Part shown: in pieces, positions 8,598 through 15,696 of the stretch
How the letters are laid out: each line of letters begins with the position of its first letter
How positions within the stretch are numbered: position 1 is the first letter of the stretch
NCBI GenBank assembly: GCA_002449845.1
Contig: DJXW01000038.1
Coordinates: forward strand, 1,219-28,294
Reading direction: 5' to 3'
Length of the DNA: 27,076 nucleotides
DNA from: Prevotella sp. UBA6994
GTDB taxonomy: Bacteria > Bacteroidota > Bacteroidia > Bacteroidales > Bacteroidaceae
Notes under the pieces: generated by a model
Seen by the model: only the letters and a program-made list of their open reading frames with translations
What the model was told of the DNA's origin: nothing
Database searches by the model: none
Made by a program: the position numbers and the translations under genes

Positions 8598-10886
8598 ATG
8601 CCTGACCTCGACAAAAACGACAAGACCAGAGAACTCGAAGAAGACAAACTGGTGAATGATGCTTTCCAGCATCTGTTGGATACTTACCTGAACTCACGCC
8701 ATCGCAAGAAAGTGGACCTCATCACCAAGGCTTTCAACTTTGCACGACAAGCACATAAAGGCGTGCGAAGACTTTCCGGTGAGCCATATATCATGCACCC
8801 TATCTCCGTTGCACAGATTGCTTGCGAGGAGATGGGACTTGGTTCTACGAGTATTTGCTCCGCATTATTGCACGATGTGGTGGAAGACACTGACTATACG
8901 GTAGAAGACATATCTAATATCTTTGGCAGCAAGATTGCACAAATCGTTGACGGATTGACCAAGATCAGCGGTGGAATCTTTGGCGAACAGGCATCGGGAC
9001 AGGCAGAGAATTTCAAGAAATTGCTGCTCACCATGAGTGACGACATTCGTGTTATCCTCATCAAGATCTGCGACCGCCTTCACAATATGCGAACGCTCGA
9101 CTCGCAACCACACAACAAGCAATATAAGATTGCGGGCGAAACATTATATATATATGCTCCCCTTGCCAACAGGTTAGGACTGAATAAGATTAAGACCGAA
9201 CTTGAAAACCTGAGTTTCAAGTTTGAGCATCCCGAAGAATACGACAAGATTAGCCGTAAGCTGACATTAAGCGAAGAGCAACGCAAGAAGTTGTTCGACA
9301 ATTTCACCGCTCCCATCAAAAAGACTCTCGACAGCATGGGAATTACATACGAGATCAAGGCTCGTGTGAAAAGTCCCTACTCCATCTGGAGCAAGATGCA
9401 AAACAAGCACGTATCCTTTGAGGAGATTTACGACATTCTTGCCGTGCGAATCATCTTCACCCCGAAAGAGCGTGACAAGGAAATCCAGGAATGTTTCAAT
9501 ATCTATGTGGCAATCAGTAAGATTTACCAGTCGCATCCCGACCGTCTTCGCGATTGGCTGAATCATCCCAAGACCAATGGTTACCAAGCTTTGCACGTCA
9601 CTCTGATGTCTAAACAAGGCAGGTGGATTGAGGTGCAAATCAGAAGCGACCACATGGACGAGATTGCAGAGCAGGGCTTTGCCGCACACTGGAAATACAA
9701 GGAGGGAGACAATGGCGAAGAAACAGAATTTACCGAGGATGAAGGCGAACTCAACGATTGGCTTCGTACCATCAAGGAGATTCTCGACGATCCACAACCT
9801 GACGCGATGGACTTCCTTGATGCCATCAAGCTCAATCTCTTTGCGAGCGAGATATTCGTATTTACACCAAAGGGCGAAATCAAGACCATGCCCGCAGGTT
9901 GTACGGCATTAGACTTTGCATTCCAGATACACACCTTTATCGGTAGCCATTGCATCGGAGCGAAAGTAAACCATAAGTTGGTGCCTCTCAGCCATCGCCT
10001 GCAAAGTGGAGACCAAGTAGAGATTCTCACCAGTAAGTCGCAACATGTTCATCCAGAATGGATCAACTTTGTCTTCACAGCCAAGGCTAAAGGTAAGATT
10101 CAAGGAATCTTGCGCAAAGAGAGTCGTGAAATACAAAAACAAGGAGAAACCATCTTGGTGGAATGGCTGAAGAAACACGACATGGAACTCACCACGTCTA
10201 TCCTCGACAAGCTCTGCGACATTCATGAAATCCAAAAGCATGAGAACCTGCTCTTTGCCTTAGGCAAGAAGAACATCATGCTGAACGACAAAGACATTGA
10301 CGAGATTCTTGGCAAGACCAAGAAACAAAGCAAAAAAGGATGGAGAAAGTTTGTGCCGTTTGTCAAGAGCCAAGAAGAAAAGGAACAAGCCGTTCCCGTT
10401 GGACGTGGCTTGCTTACCGTAGGCAAGGGATTCAACAAGAAAGTGCCATGTATCATCACAGAAGAAACATTGGGCATGTATATCATTCGTGATTGTTGTC
10501 ACCCCATCCCTGGCGACGACATTCTCGGATACATCGACAACAAGAACCACGTGGAATTGCACAAACGCAAATGTCCCGTAGCCAATAGGTTGAAGTCGAG
10601 CTTCGGTAATCGCATCCTCGACGCCAAGTGGGAGATGCACAACCAACTGTACTTTGACGCTATCATCGAGATTAGTGGCATTGACCGCAAGGGTATCTTG
10701 CACGATTTGGCAGACGTGCTCTCTGACCAATTAGACCTGAGCATTCGCAAGATTACCATCACCAGCAACGACGGTATCTTTGAGGGTAGCTTGGAAATCT
10801 ACGTTCACGACCGCACAGAGATGAATTCGGTCATCGAACGACTCAAGAAAATCAAGGACATCCAAGAGGTGAAACACATTATTTAA
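8598..10886 (+). CDS. rsh: Bifunctional (p)ppGpp synthetase/hydrolase (RelA/SpoT homologue)
   Basis: 762 residues, full length for a long RSH enzyme. The HD hydrolase domain is intact: HDVVEDT at residue 92 and KICDRLHNMRTL further on. The synthetase domain carries RVKSPYSIWSKM, YDILAVRII, KTNGYQALH and EVQIR. A TGS domain follows (FVFTPKGEIKTMPAG, with ALDFAFQIHT), then a zinc-finger/helical region with CHPIPGDDILGY and a C-terminal ACT domain (IDRKGILHDLADVLS). The enzyme makes and degrades the alarmone ppGpp and is ribosome-regulated. A good ribosome-binding site, AGGAGA at 8585-8590, precedes the ATG by 7 nt. It could be called relA or spoT; intact HD residues favour the bifunctional type. 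Confidence 0.96.
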   Translation: MPDLDKNDKTRELEEDKLVNDAFQHLLDTYLNSRHRKKVDLITKAFNFARQAHKGVRRLSGEPYIMHPISVAQIACEEMGLGSTSICSALLHDVVEDTDYTVEDISNIFGSKIAQIVDGLTKISGGIFGEQASGQAENFKKLLLTMSDDIRVILIKICDRLHNMRTLDSQPHNKQYKIAGETLYIYAPLANRLGLNKIKTELENLSFKFEHPEEYDKISRKLTLSEEQRKKLFDNFTAPIKKTLDSMGITYEIKARVKSPYSIWSKMQNKHVSFEEIYDILAVRIIFTPKERDKEIQECFNIYVAISKIYQSHPDRLRDWLNHPKTNGYQALHVTLMSKQGRWIEVQIRSDHMDEIAEQGFAAHWKYKEGDNGEETEFTEDEGELNDWLRTIKEILDDPQPDAMDFLDAIKLNLFASEIFVFTPKGEIKTMPAGCTALDFAFQIHTFIGSHCIGAKVNHKLVPLSHRLQSGDQVEILTSKSQHVHPEWINFVFTAKAKGKIQGILRKESREIQKQGETILVEWLKKHDMELTTSILDKLCDIHEIQKHENLLFALGKKNIMLNDKDIDEILGKTKKQSKKGWRKFVPFVKSQEEKEQAVPVGRGLLTVGKGFNKKVPCIITEETLGMYIIRDCCHPIPGDDILGYIDNKNHVELHKRKCPVANRLKSSFGNRILDAKWEMHNQLYFDAIIEISGIDRKGILHDLADVLSDQLDLSIRKITITSNDGIFEGSLEIYVHDRTEMNSVIERLKKIKDIQEVKHII

Positions 10887-10905
10887 TATATTTAGACAAT
10901 CAATT

Positions 10906-11886
10906 ATGAAAAGAATACTGTCAATCTTACTATTTGCCTGTACAATTTGTTCTGCTTACGCAGCCAACAAATACGACAATCCCGATACGTTATTTGTCTC
11001 TCGCGACGGTACTGCCGAGTTTCGCAACATCGATGATGCCATAGAGGTTTGCCGTGCTTTCATGGAATACCACAAGGTTATCTTCGTCAAGAAAGGCACT
11101 TACAAGGAGAAACTGATCATTCCTTCCTGGCTCACCAACATAGAGATTTGCGGTGAAGACCGTGACCAAACCATCATCACGTATGATGACCATGCCAACA
11201 TTAAACTTCCCACCACGGGAAAGCCCATGAGCACGTTCCGCACATATACGCTGAAGATTGAAGGAACAAACATCACGCTGAAAAACATCACTATCGAGAA
11301 CAACGCTGCCAGATTAGGACAAGCTGTGGCTCTCCATACGGAAGGAGATAAGCTGCTCTTTATCAACTGCCGATTCCTCGGTCATCAAGACACCATTTAT
11401 ACGGGAGTAGGTGGAACACGCCTGTATTTCAAGGACTGCTACATTGAAGGTACAACCGACTTTATCTTTGGTCCGTCAACAGCATGGTTTGAGAACTGTA
11501 CCATCAAAAGCAAAGCCAACTCATACGTAACGGCTGCCTCTACCCCAGCCGACCAATCCTACGGATATATTTTCAATCATTGCAAGTTGATTGCTGACAA
11601 CGGAATAGACAAGGTTTATCTCGGAAGACCGTGGAGACCTTACGCCTATACCATCTTCATGAATTGCGAATTGGGCAAGCACATTCGTCCAGAGGGTTGG
11701 CACAATTGGGGAAAGAAAGACAATGAGAGCACGGCCCGCTATCTGGAATACAACAATACGGGCGAAGGGGCTGACAAATCCAATCGTGCAGTCTGGGCAA
11801 AACAACTCCCCAAGAAAGAGGCACAAAAAATTACACCAGAAACAGTATTCAACCAAGAAACGAAGTGGATTGTGCCAATACCATAA
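10906..11886 (+). CDS. Secreted pectinesterase (carbohydrate esterase family 8)
   Basis: 326 residues with a signal peptide (cleavage near AYAA19). Pectin methylesterases remove methyl esters from homogalacturonan and open it to lyases. The family signature is complete: GTYKEKL, GQAVAL, HQDTIY with D162, TDFIFG with the catalytic D185, and YLGRPWRPY with R241 and W243. The fold is a right-handed parallel beta helix and the length is normal for a single-domain bacterial enzyme. It acts in the periplasm or outside. It lies only 19 nt after rsh, so it may ride on the housekeeping transcript, which is unusual because pectin genes usually sit in polysaccharide utilisation loci. No other pectin gene is in the window. 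Confidence 0.94.
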   Translation: MKRILSILLFACTICSAYAANKYDNPDTLFVSRDGTAEFRNIDDAIEVCRAFMEYHKVIFVKKGTYKEKLIIPSWLTNIEICGEDRDQTIITYDDHANIKLPTTGKPMSTFRTYTLKIEGTNITLKNITIENNAARLGQAVALHTEGDKLLFINCRFLGHQDTIYTGVGGTRLYFKDCYIEGTTDFIFGPSTAWFENCTIKSKANSYVTAASTPADQSYGYIFNHCKLIADNGIDKVYLGRPWRPYAYTIFMNCELGKHIRPEGWHNWGKKDNESTARYLEYNNTGEGADKSNRAVWAKQLPKKEAQKITPETVFNQETKWIVPIP

Positions 11887-11928
11887 ATACCATTTAGTCA
11901 GTGAGACAATTCTAAACATTTGTAGCGT

Positions 11929-12327
11929 ATGAAAAATTCTTTTTCCTATCTGGCTCTTATCATCGTATTGACTATATCATGCTTTACTTTTTCTGCATGT
12001 TCTTCCGATGACGACGTATCTGTACCCAAAACAGAAACAGTAGAGTTGTATGGTACGACCATCCCATATACTCCTTTGGAAGAACAAAGCCTTCCAGAAT
12101 GGTTAATACAACTCAAAAGCGACAAAAAGATGATGGGGCTTCATAGCATTTGTGTGGGAACGCTCAATGACGAAGACGTTTATATATTAGACGTATGGAC
12201 AGACTCTTACGGGGGGCGTATGTATGACAAGGATGGCAATCTTATTAGTATCGACTTGTATAGTTTTATGGCATTTGTTGATAACCTTAGATGTATTTAT
12301 ATCAACAAGTCATATATTTGTCAATAA
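11929..12327 (+). CDS. Small lipoprotein of unknown function
   Basis: 132 residues with a lipoprotein signal peptide: a hydrophobic stretch then FSACSS, with the lipid-modified Cys at about residue 24, followed by Ser-Asp-Asp-Asp. That acidic run right after the Cys is typical of Bacteroidales lipoproteins sent to the cell surface. The mature part (about 108 residues) has a YGTTIPYTPLEEQSLPEWL segment and a VGTLNDEDVYILDVW strand pattern. I do not recognise a family. It is 42 nt after the pectinesterase and has no clear promoter of its own, so it may be the last gene of that operon. Confidence 0.75.
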   Translation: MKNSFSYLALIIVLTISCFTFSACSSDDDVSVPKTETVELYGTTIPYTPLEEQSLPEWLIQLKSDKKMMGLHSICVGTLNDEDVYILDVWTDSYGGRMYDKDGNLISIDLYSFMAFVDNLRCIYINKSYICQ

Positions 12328-12353
12328 AAAGTGCTAAAAACAGCTCTCTATTT

Positions 12354-12420
12354 TGCGTTATTTTTCACCAACCTTTACCTTGGACAAAAAATGCCCATTT
12401 ATAGGTTGTTTTATAACGCA
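12354..12420. repeat. Nested inverted repeat
   Basis: Outer arms TGCGTTAT (12354-12361) and ATAACGCA (12413-12420) are perfect complements. Inside them CAACCT (12369-12374) pairs with AGGTTG (12403-12408). The 67-base unit lies 26 bases after the lipoprotein stop and could be an RNA structure at the 3' end or the start of a repeat element. Confidence 0.4.
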
Positions 12421-12543
12421 TTGATTTTTAACTGATTACAAAAACAACCGCATATTTATGCACTCAAATTGTGATTATTTATACATAAAACCATTGTTTT
12501 TGAGCATTCATAACATATATCATTAGCTTGCTTAACATACATA

Positions 12544-12591
12544 GTTACGCTCATAACTCATATAGTTATGGTCGTAACATGTTATGTTACG
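12544..12591. repeat. Two mutually exclusive hairpins
   Basis: Hairpin A pairs GTTACG (12544-12549) with CGTAAC (12573-12578) and, inside it, CATAACT (12552-12558) with AGTTATG (12564-12570) around a 5-nt loop. Hairpin B pairs CGTAACAT (12573-12580) with ATGTTACG (12584-12591) around GTT. Both use CGTAAC, so only one can form at a time. Confidence 0.5.
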
Positions 12592-12686
12592 ATGAAAAAC
12601 ACAGTTTTTCAGCCGTCTCAACCCATTTTTCCTACTTCTCATTTCTATTTCGCAAAAAATCACCAACTATTTTTTGTCGGAATAAA

Positions 12687-12779
12687 TGACAATGGATAAT
12701 GAACAATTCATAATTCACAATTCATAATTCACAATGGATAATTCACAATTGACAATGGATAATTCACAATTCATAATTG
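12687..12779. repeat. AT-rich direct repeats (ATAATTCACAATT type)
   Basis: Irregular tandem copies of ATAATTCACAATT and CAATGGATAATTC units cover about 93 bases. This type of simple repeat is frequent in intergenic DNA of Bacteroidota and has no known coding role. Confidence 0.75.
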
Positions 12780-12875
12780 AAGATTGTCTCTATTTGTTTT
12801 CACAACCAAGGGAAATGCCATAGGCATCCTCCGTGCTGCAAGGCTATTTATCGACATCAACCACAAATACAATCC

Positions 12876-12945
12876 TTCAATCTTCAATCCTCAATTTTCA
12901 ATCTTCAATTTTCAATCTTCAATCTTCAATTTTCAATTTTCAATC
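12876..12945. repeat. Ten tandem heptamers TTCAATY
   Basis: Ten consecutive 7-base units, nine reading TTCAATC or TTCAATT and one CTCAATT, run without a gap from 12876 to 12945. The array ends 46 bases before the -33 box of the TPR regulator promoter. It is not a CRISPR array: there are no spacers. Copy number may vary between strains. Confidence 0.85.
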
Positions 12946-12990
12946 TTCTCAATCTCCAAAGCATCCATCACTTCTTTCTACTAACATCCC

Positions 12991-13020
12991 TTGCAATTTC
13001 CAAATAATTGCTTATCTTTG
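12991..13020 (+). promoter_or_regulatory. Promoter of the TPR/HTH regulator gene
   Basis: TTG (12991-12993) and TATCTTTG (13013-13020) are separated by 19 bases, the expected -33/-7 spacing in Bacteroidales. The ATG follows at 13026, only five bases after the -7 box, so the mRNA would be leaderless or nearly so. Confidence 0.6.
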
Positions 13021-13025
13021 CAACC

Positions 13026-14660
13026 ATGAAATACATCATACACATCATATCGGTATTTCTCATGGCTACGGTGCTTGCCTCTTGCACCGACAACGAGGCG
13101 ATGTGCCAAAGGCTCAGCTACGTGAGCCAGTGCAACCGTGCCGACACGGTATTCACCGAGGCATGGCTGCCCACCGTGGATTCCTTGGTCAACTACTTCG
13201 ACCGCCACGGCAACGCCAATGAAAAGATGATGACACATTATTTGAAAGGACGCGTTCACCATGACATGGGGGAATCACCCATTGCCCTTGAATGCTACCA
13301 AAAGGCTGTGGAAATGGCAGACACTACGAGAAAAGATTGTGACTTGAGGACACTTGCTGCCATTTATGGCCAGATGGCAGATTTGTTTCACTTGCAATAC
13401 TTGCCTGATGATGAGATGAGTGCCATAAAAATGGCTGAATATTATGATTGGAAGAACAACGACACTTTATCTGCTATTATTGCTTATCGATTAAGGACAA
13501 AGGTGTATCACCTTCGTTGTGATACTGATAGTATGCTTTATATAACAAATAGGTGTATTGATTTTTATCACAAACTTGGCCACAATGACCTGGCCGCACA
13601 ATTATTGATCATACCAATCAGCGTATGCCTTGATCGAGGGCAATACGAAGAGGCATGGAAGTATATGCAAATACATGAAAATGAATCGGGCTTCTTTGAT
13701 AAAAAGGGAAACATCAAGCCCGGTAAGGAATTGTATTATTTTTATAAGGGGAAGTATTTTCTTTCACAAAACAAAATTGATAATGCCATAATTGAATTTC
13801 GAAAAACCTTATCAGGTGGTTTTTCAGAGGCAGGATATAAAGGATTACTGTCTGCATACGAACAGAGACACATTCCTGATTCTATTGCGAAATATGCAAG
13901 ACAATATTCGAAAAGTAATGATTCTACCTTTATGCACGTTAATCAAGATATGATACATCAAATTTCTTCACAATATATATACACTCGTCAACAACGAATA
14001 GCAGAGGAAAGCAAGATGAATGCAACTTGTTTGAGATTATATCTAATATTTGTTATACTTATTGCGATAACCATAATCACAACATGTGCTTATTTCATCA
14101 ATAAAATACGAACGAAATCCATGCTTCGAATTAACCAACTTCTTAACACAAAAAACGAACTCATATCTATGTTGGATGAAAAACAGGTTCAGATAGAGTC
14201 CATAAATGAAGTAAATACGAAGATACTTGAAACCCAACTTAAAGAACAAAAACAGCTACGGACAGAAATTGAATATCTGAATGAGGAACTGGAAAAGTTT
14301 TCTAATTCAGAAATGGAGAAAGCGTTTTCAAAAACAACCATGGGACAACTCTTTCAAACAATCAGGGACAATTATCCAAAACTCGCACCTCCTTCTTCGA
14401 TGGATTGGATAAGATTTACTAAAAGCTTTCGTGAGCATTTCAGCTTATATTATAAATTCATAACGGATGGAAACCGTCTTTCAAAGGATCAGCTAAAGGT
14501 TTGTATGATGATTCGATTGAATTTTCATGAGTATGAAATGGTACATTTTATGAATGTTGATAATCAGCGAATAAACAGAGTTAAGCAACAAATAAACAAG
14601 AAATTGTTTGGTGAAATGAATTCCAGTAATCTTAGAAAGAACTTGAAGAGACATTTTTGA
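13026..14660 (+). CDS. Membrane-anchored TPR regulator with C-terminal helix-turn-helix
   Basis: 544 residues from the ATG at 13026, chosen because it gives a lipoprotein-type signal peptide (VLASC, Cys about residue 19). Residues about 30-330 are helical pairs of TPR type (for example YLKGRVHHDMGESPIALECY). A single transmembrane helix follows at about 336-358, then a coiled coil (about 370-430) and a C-terminal domain with LSKDQLKVCMMIRLNFHEYE and KKLFGEMNSSNL. This end resembles the LuxR-like DNA-binding end of TPR regulators common in Bacteroides and Prevotella. The layout suggests periplasmic TPRs sensing a signal and a cytoplasmic HTH acting on DNA. It is the likely regulator of the Rhs locus that begins 160 nt downstream; that link is inferred from position. 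No kinase domain is present. Confidence 0.7.
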   Translation: MKYIIHIISVFLMATVLASCTDNEAMCQRLSYVSQCNRADTVFTEAWLPTVDSLVNYFDRHGNANEKMMTHYLKGRVHHDMGESPIALECYQKAVEMADTTRKDCDLRTLAAIYGQMADLFHLQYLPDDEMSAIKMAEYYDWKNNDTLSAIIAYRLRTKVYHLRCDTDSMLYITNRCIDFYHKLGHNDLAAQLLIIPISVCLDRGQYEEAWKYMQIHENESGFFDKKGNIKPGKELYYFYKGKYFLSQNKIDNAIIEFRKTLSGGFSEAGYKGLLSAYEQRHIPDSIAKYARQYSKSNDSTFMHVNQDMIHQISSQYIYTRQQRIAEESKMNATCLRLYLIFVILIAITIITTCAYFINKIRTKSMLRINQLLNTKNELISMLDEKQVQIESINEVNTKILETQLKEQKQLRTEIEYLNEELEKFSNSEMEKAFSKTTMGQLFQTIRDNYPKLAPPSSMDWIRFTKSFREHFSLYYKFITDGNRLSKDQLKVCMMIRLNFHEYEMVHFMNVDNQRINRVKQQINKKLFGEMNSSNLRKNLKRHF

Positions 14661-14763
14661 ATCAAAACTCCAGTTCATTACAACTTATTGAAAAACAACA
14701 AATTATCATTATTTTTTAGAAACAAATAGTATAATAATGGTATAATTTCTAATAGAATTTTTT

Positions 14764-14794
14764 TTTGTTCAAGTTTCTATTTCATCTAATTTTG
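14764..14794 (+). promoter_or_regulatory. Promoter of the DUF3244 gene and probably the Rhs operon
   Basis: TTTG (14764-14767), a 19-base spacer and TAATTTTG (14787-14794) make an excellent Bacteroidales -33/-7 promoter. Transcription should start near 14800, giving a leader of about 23 nt before the ATG at 14823. It is the best promoter match in the window. Confidence 0.75.
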
Positions 14795-14818
14795 TAGCAT
14801 AAACCAACAAAATTAGAT
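14784..14818. promoter_or_regulatory. Operator-like inverted repeat over the -7 box
   Basis: ATCTAATTTTGT (14784-14795) and ACAAAATTAGAT (14807-14818) are perfect 12-bp inverted arms 11 bases apart. The left arm contains the -7 box and the predicted start site falls between the arms. A full RNA hairpin therefore cannot form from this promoter, so a protein-binding site is more likely. Confidence 0.5.
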
Positions 14819-14822
14819 TATT

Positions 14823-15191
14823 ATGAAAAAGAAACTTTTAGCAATTATTCTAACTGTAAGCATGTCACTTGTTCCTTCAAGTGTTTTTGCTCAATTATCA
14901 TTACCAATTGAATTGCAAGTATCGGAAATAGATCCGACACCTTATCCAGGAGGTCATCCGAAAAGTCCAATTCTAATACCAAGTATTTCTTATGATGACC
15001 ACACCTTGTTTTTCAACACTCCGTGTAGTGGTTTTACTTTAAACATTGTGGATGAGAACGATGTGGTGGTCTATACATTTGTGATTCCTTCAGGAACGAC
15101 CTCGTTGGCACTACCATCGAATCTCTCAGGAAAGTATGAATTGCAACTTATCAACGGTAATTACCTCTTTTGGGGTGTTATCACTCTCTGA
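14823..15191 (+). CDS. DUF3244 secreted small protein
   Basis: 122 residues with a signal peptide (basic MKKK, hydrophobic run, cleavage near VFAQ24). The mature part of about 98 residues fits the DUF3244 pattern of short all-beta secreted Bacteroidales proteins: an SLPIEL start, a PSISYDDHTLFF strand pair, then a terminal GKYELQLINGNYLFWGVI hairpin. The fold looks like a single Ig/fibronectin-like or sorting-domain-like sandwich. Function is unknown. It has its own strong promoter and is the first gene after the putative regulator and ahead of the Rhs gene, which suggests it serves the toxin locus. Confidence 0.75.
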   Translation: MKKKLLAIILTVSMSLVPSSVFAQLSLPIELQVSEIDPTPYPGGHPKSPILIPSISYDDHTLFFNTPCSGFTLNIVDENDVVVYTFVIPSGTTSLALPSNLSGKYELQLINGNYLFWGVITL

Positions 15192-15227
15192 AAAAGTTGT
15201 GAGAACTTATATAATTTAAGAAATAAC

Positions 15228-15235
15228 TAACTTTG
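15228..15235 (+). promoter_or_regulatory. Possible internal -7 box
   Basis: TAACTTTG matches TAnnTTTG and lies 16 bases ahead of the ATG at 15252. There is no TTG at the right -33 spacing, so this is a secondary start at best. Confidence 0.35.
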
Positions 15236-15251
15236 AAAATCTATTGTTACC

Positions 15252-15683
15252 ATGAGAACATTTTTTTTGATATTATTAATAATGTGTGTGGCAAAAACTA
15301 CTTTTGCCCAGCAAAGTATACATTATACCTATGATGCGACGGGTAATCGTACGGGGCGTTCAATTTTCTCCCTTATGTTACGTGAGACGGATGAATCGGA
15401 TGAAGAGCAGAGGAACACTGAAAGTCGAATGACAGGCGAATGGAAGGTGATTGCAGCTCCCAATCCCACGCATGGCCTGGTACAGGTACACATCCAAGGC
15501 TTGCATGAATTTAACAATTGCATTTTAACTTTGATTGATGTAACGGGCAGGACGGCACTCACAGAAACCACCTCTCAACGTCTTGTAACCCTTGACATGA
15601 CCGCCTTGGCGGATGGACTCTATTTACTACGTGCCGATATAGACGGTACCATTGTTGTAGTTAAAATAATTAAGGAAAAATAA
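15252..15683 (+). CDS. Small secreted protein with YD motif and T9SS type A sorting domain
   Basis: 143 residues: signal peptide (residues 1-19, ending TFAQ), then a single YD-repeat-like motif YTYDATGNRTGR, a short acidic linker (DESDEEQ), and from about residue 62 a C-terminal sorting domain of the type IX secretion system. The sorting domain shows AAPNPTHGLVQV, LIDVTGRTA, LADGLYLLRAD and a final VVVKIIKEK. Such domains direct proteins through the T9SS of Bacteroidota. There is no room for an enzyme, so the protein is little more than an export tag joined to an Rhs-like motif. It lies 13 nt before the Rhs gene, which itself has no T9SS domain. A partner role in exporting or anchoring the Rhs protein is my inference. 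Confidence 0.8.
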   Translation: MRTFFLILLIMCVAKTTFAQQSIHYTYDATGNRTGRSIFSLMLRETDESDEEQRNTESRMTGEWKVIAAPNPTHGLVQVHIQGLHEFNNCILTLIDVTGRTALTETTSQRLVTLDMTALADGLYLLRADIDGTIVVVKIIKEK

Positions 15684-15696
15684 AACAGAAGGTGCT

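Larger units (their letters stand above)
12328..13012. other. Gene-free repeat-rich spacer
   Basis: About 680 bases without a credible gene; the short frames here are just translated simple repeats. It holds, in order, a nested dyad (12354-12420), a pair of competing hairpins (12544-12591), a GAAAAAC/GTTTTTC hairpin (12593-12609), AT-rich ATAATTCACAATT-type repeats (12687-12779), a segment with a small ATGCC/GGCAT hairpin near 12815-12827, and a heptamer array (12876-12945). It separates the housekeeping operon from the toxin locus. No strong T-tailed terminator is seen for the upstream genes. Confidence 0.7.

Noticed and set aside
9267..9797. 176-codon open frame on the minus strand inside rsh
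   Set aside because: It is a shadow of the conserved rsh coding frame; no own signals and no recognisable protein. The same holds for 10260-10730 and 9581-10030.
12876..12945. Tandem units as a CRISPR array
   Set aside because: The units are 7 bases long and contiguous, without spacers, and no cas gene is nearby.
12777..13007. Three overlapping frames of 60-130 codons across the repeats
   Set aside because: They are translations of the TTCAATY heptamers and neighbouring AT-rich repeats (Phe-Asn-Leu-Gln patterns in every frame), with no start signal or family match.
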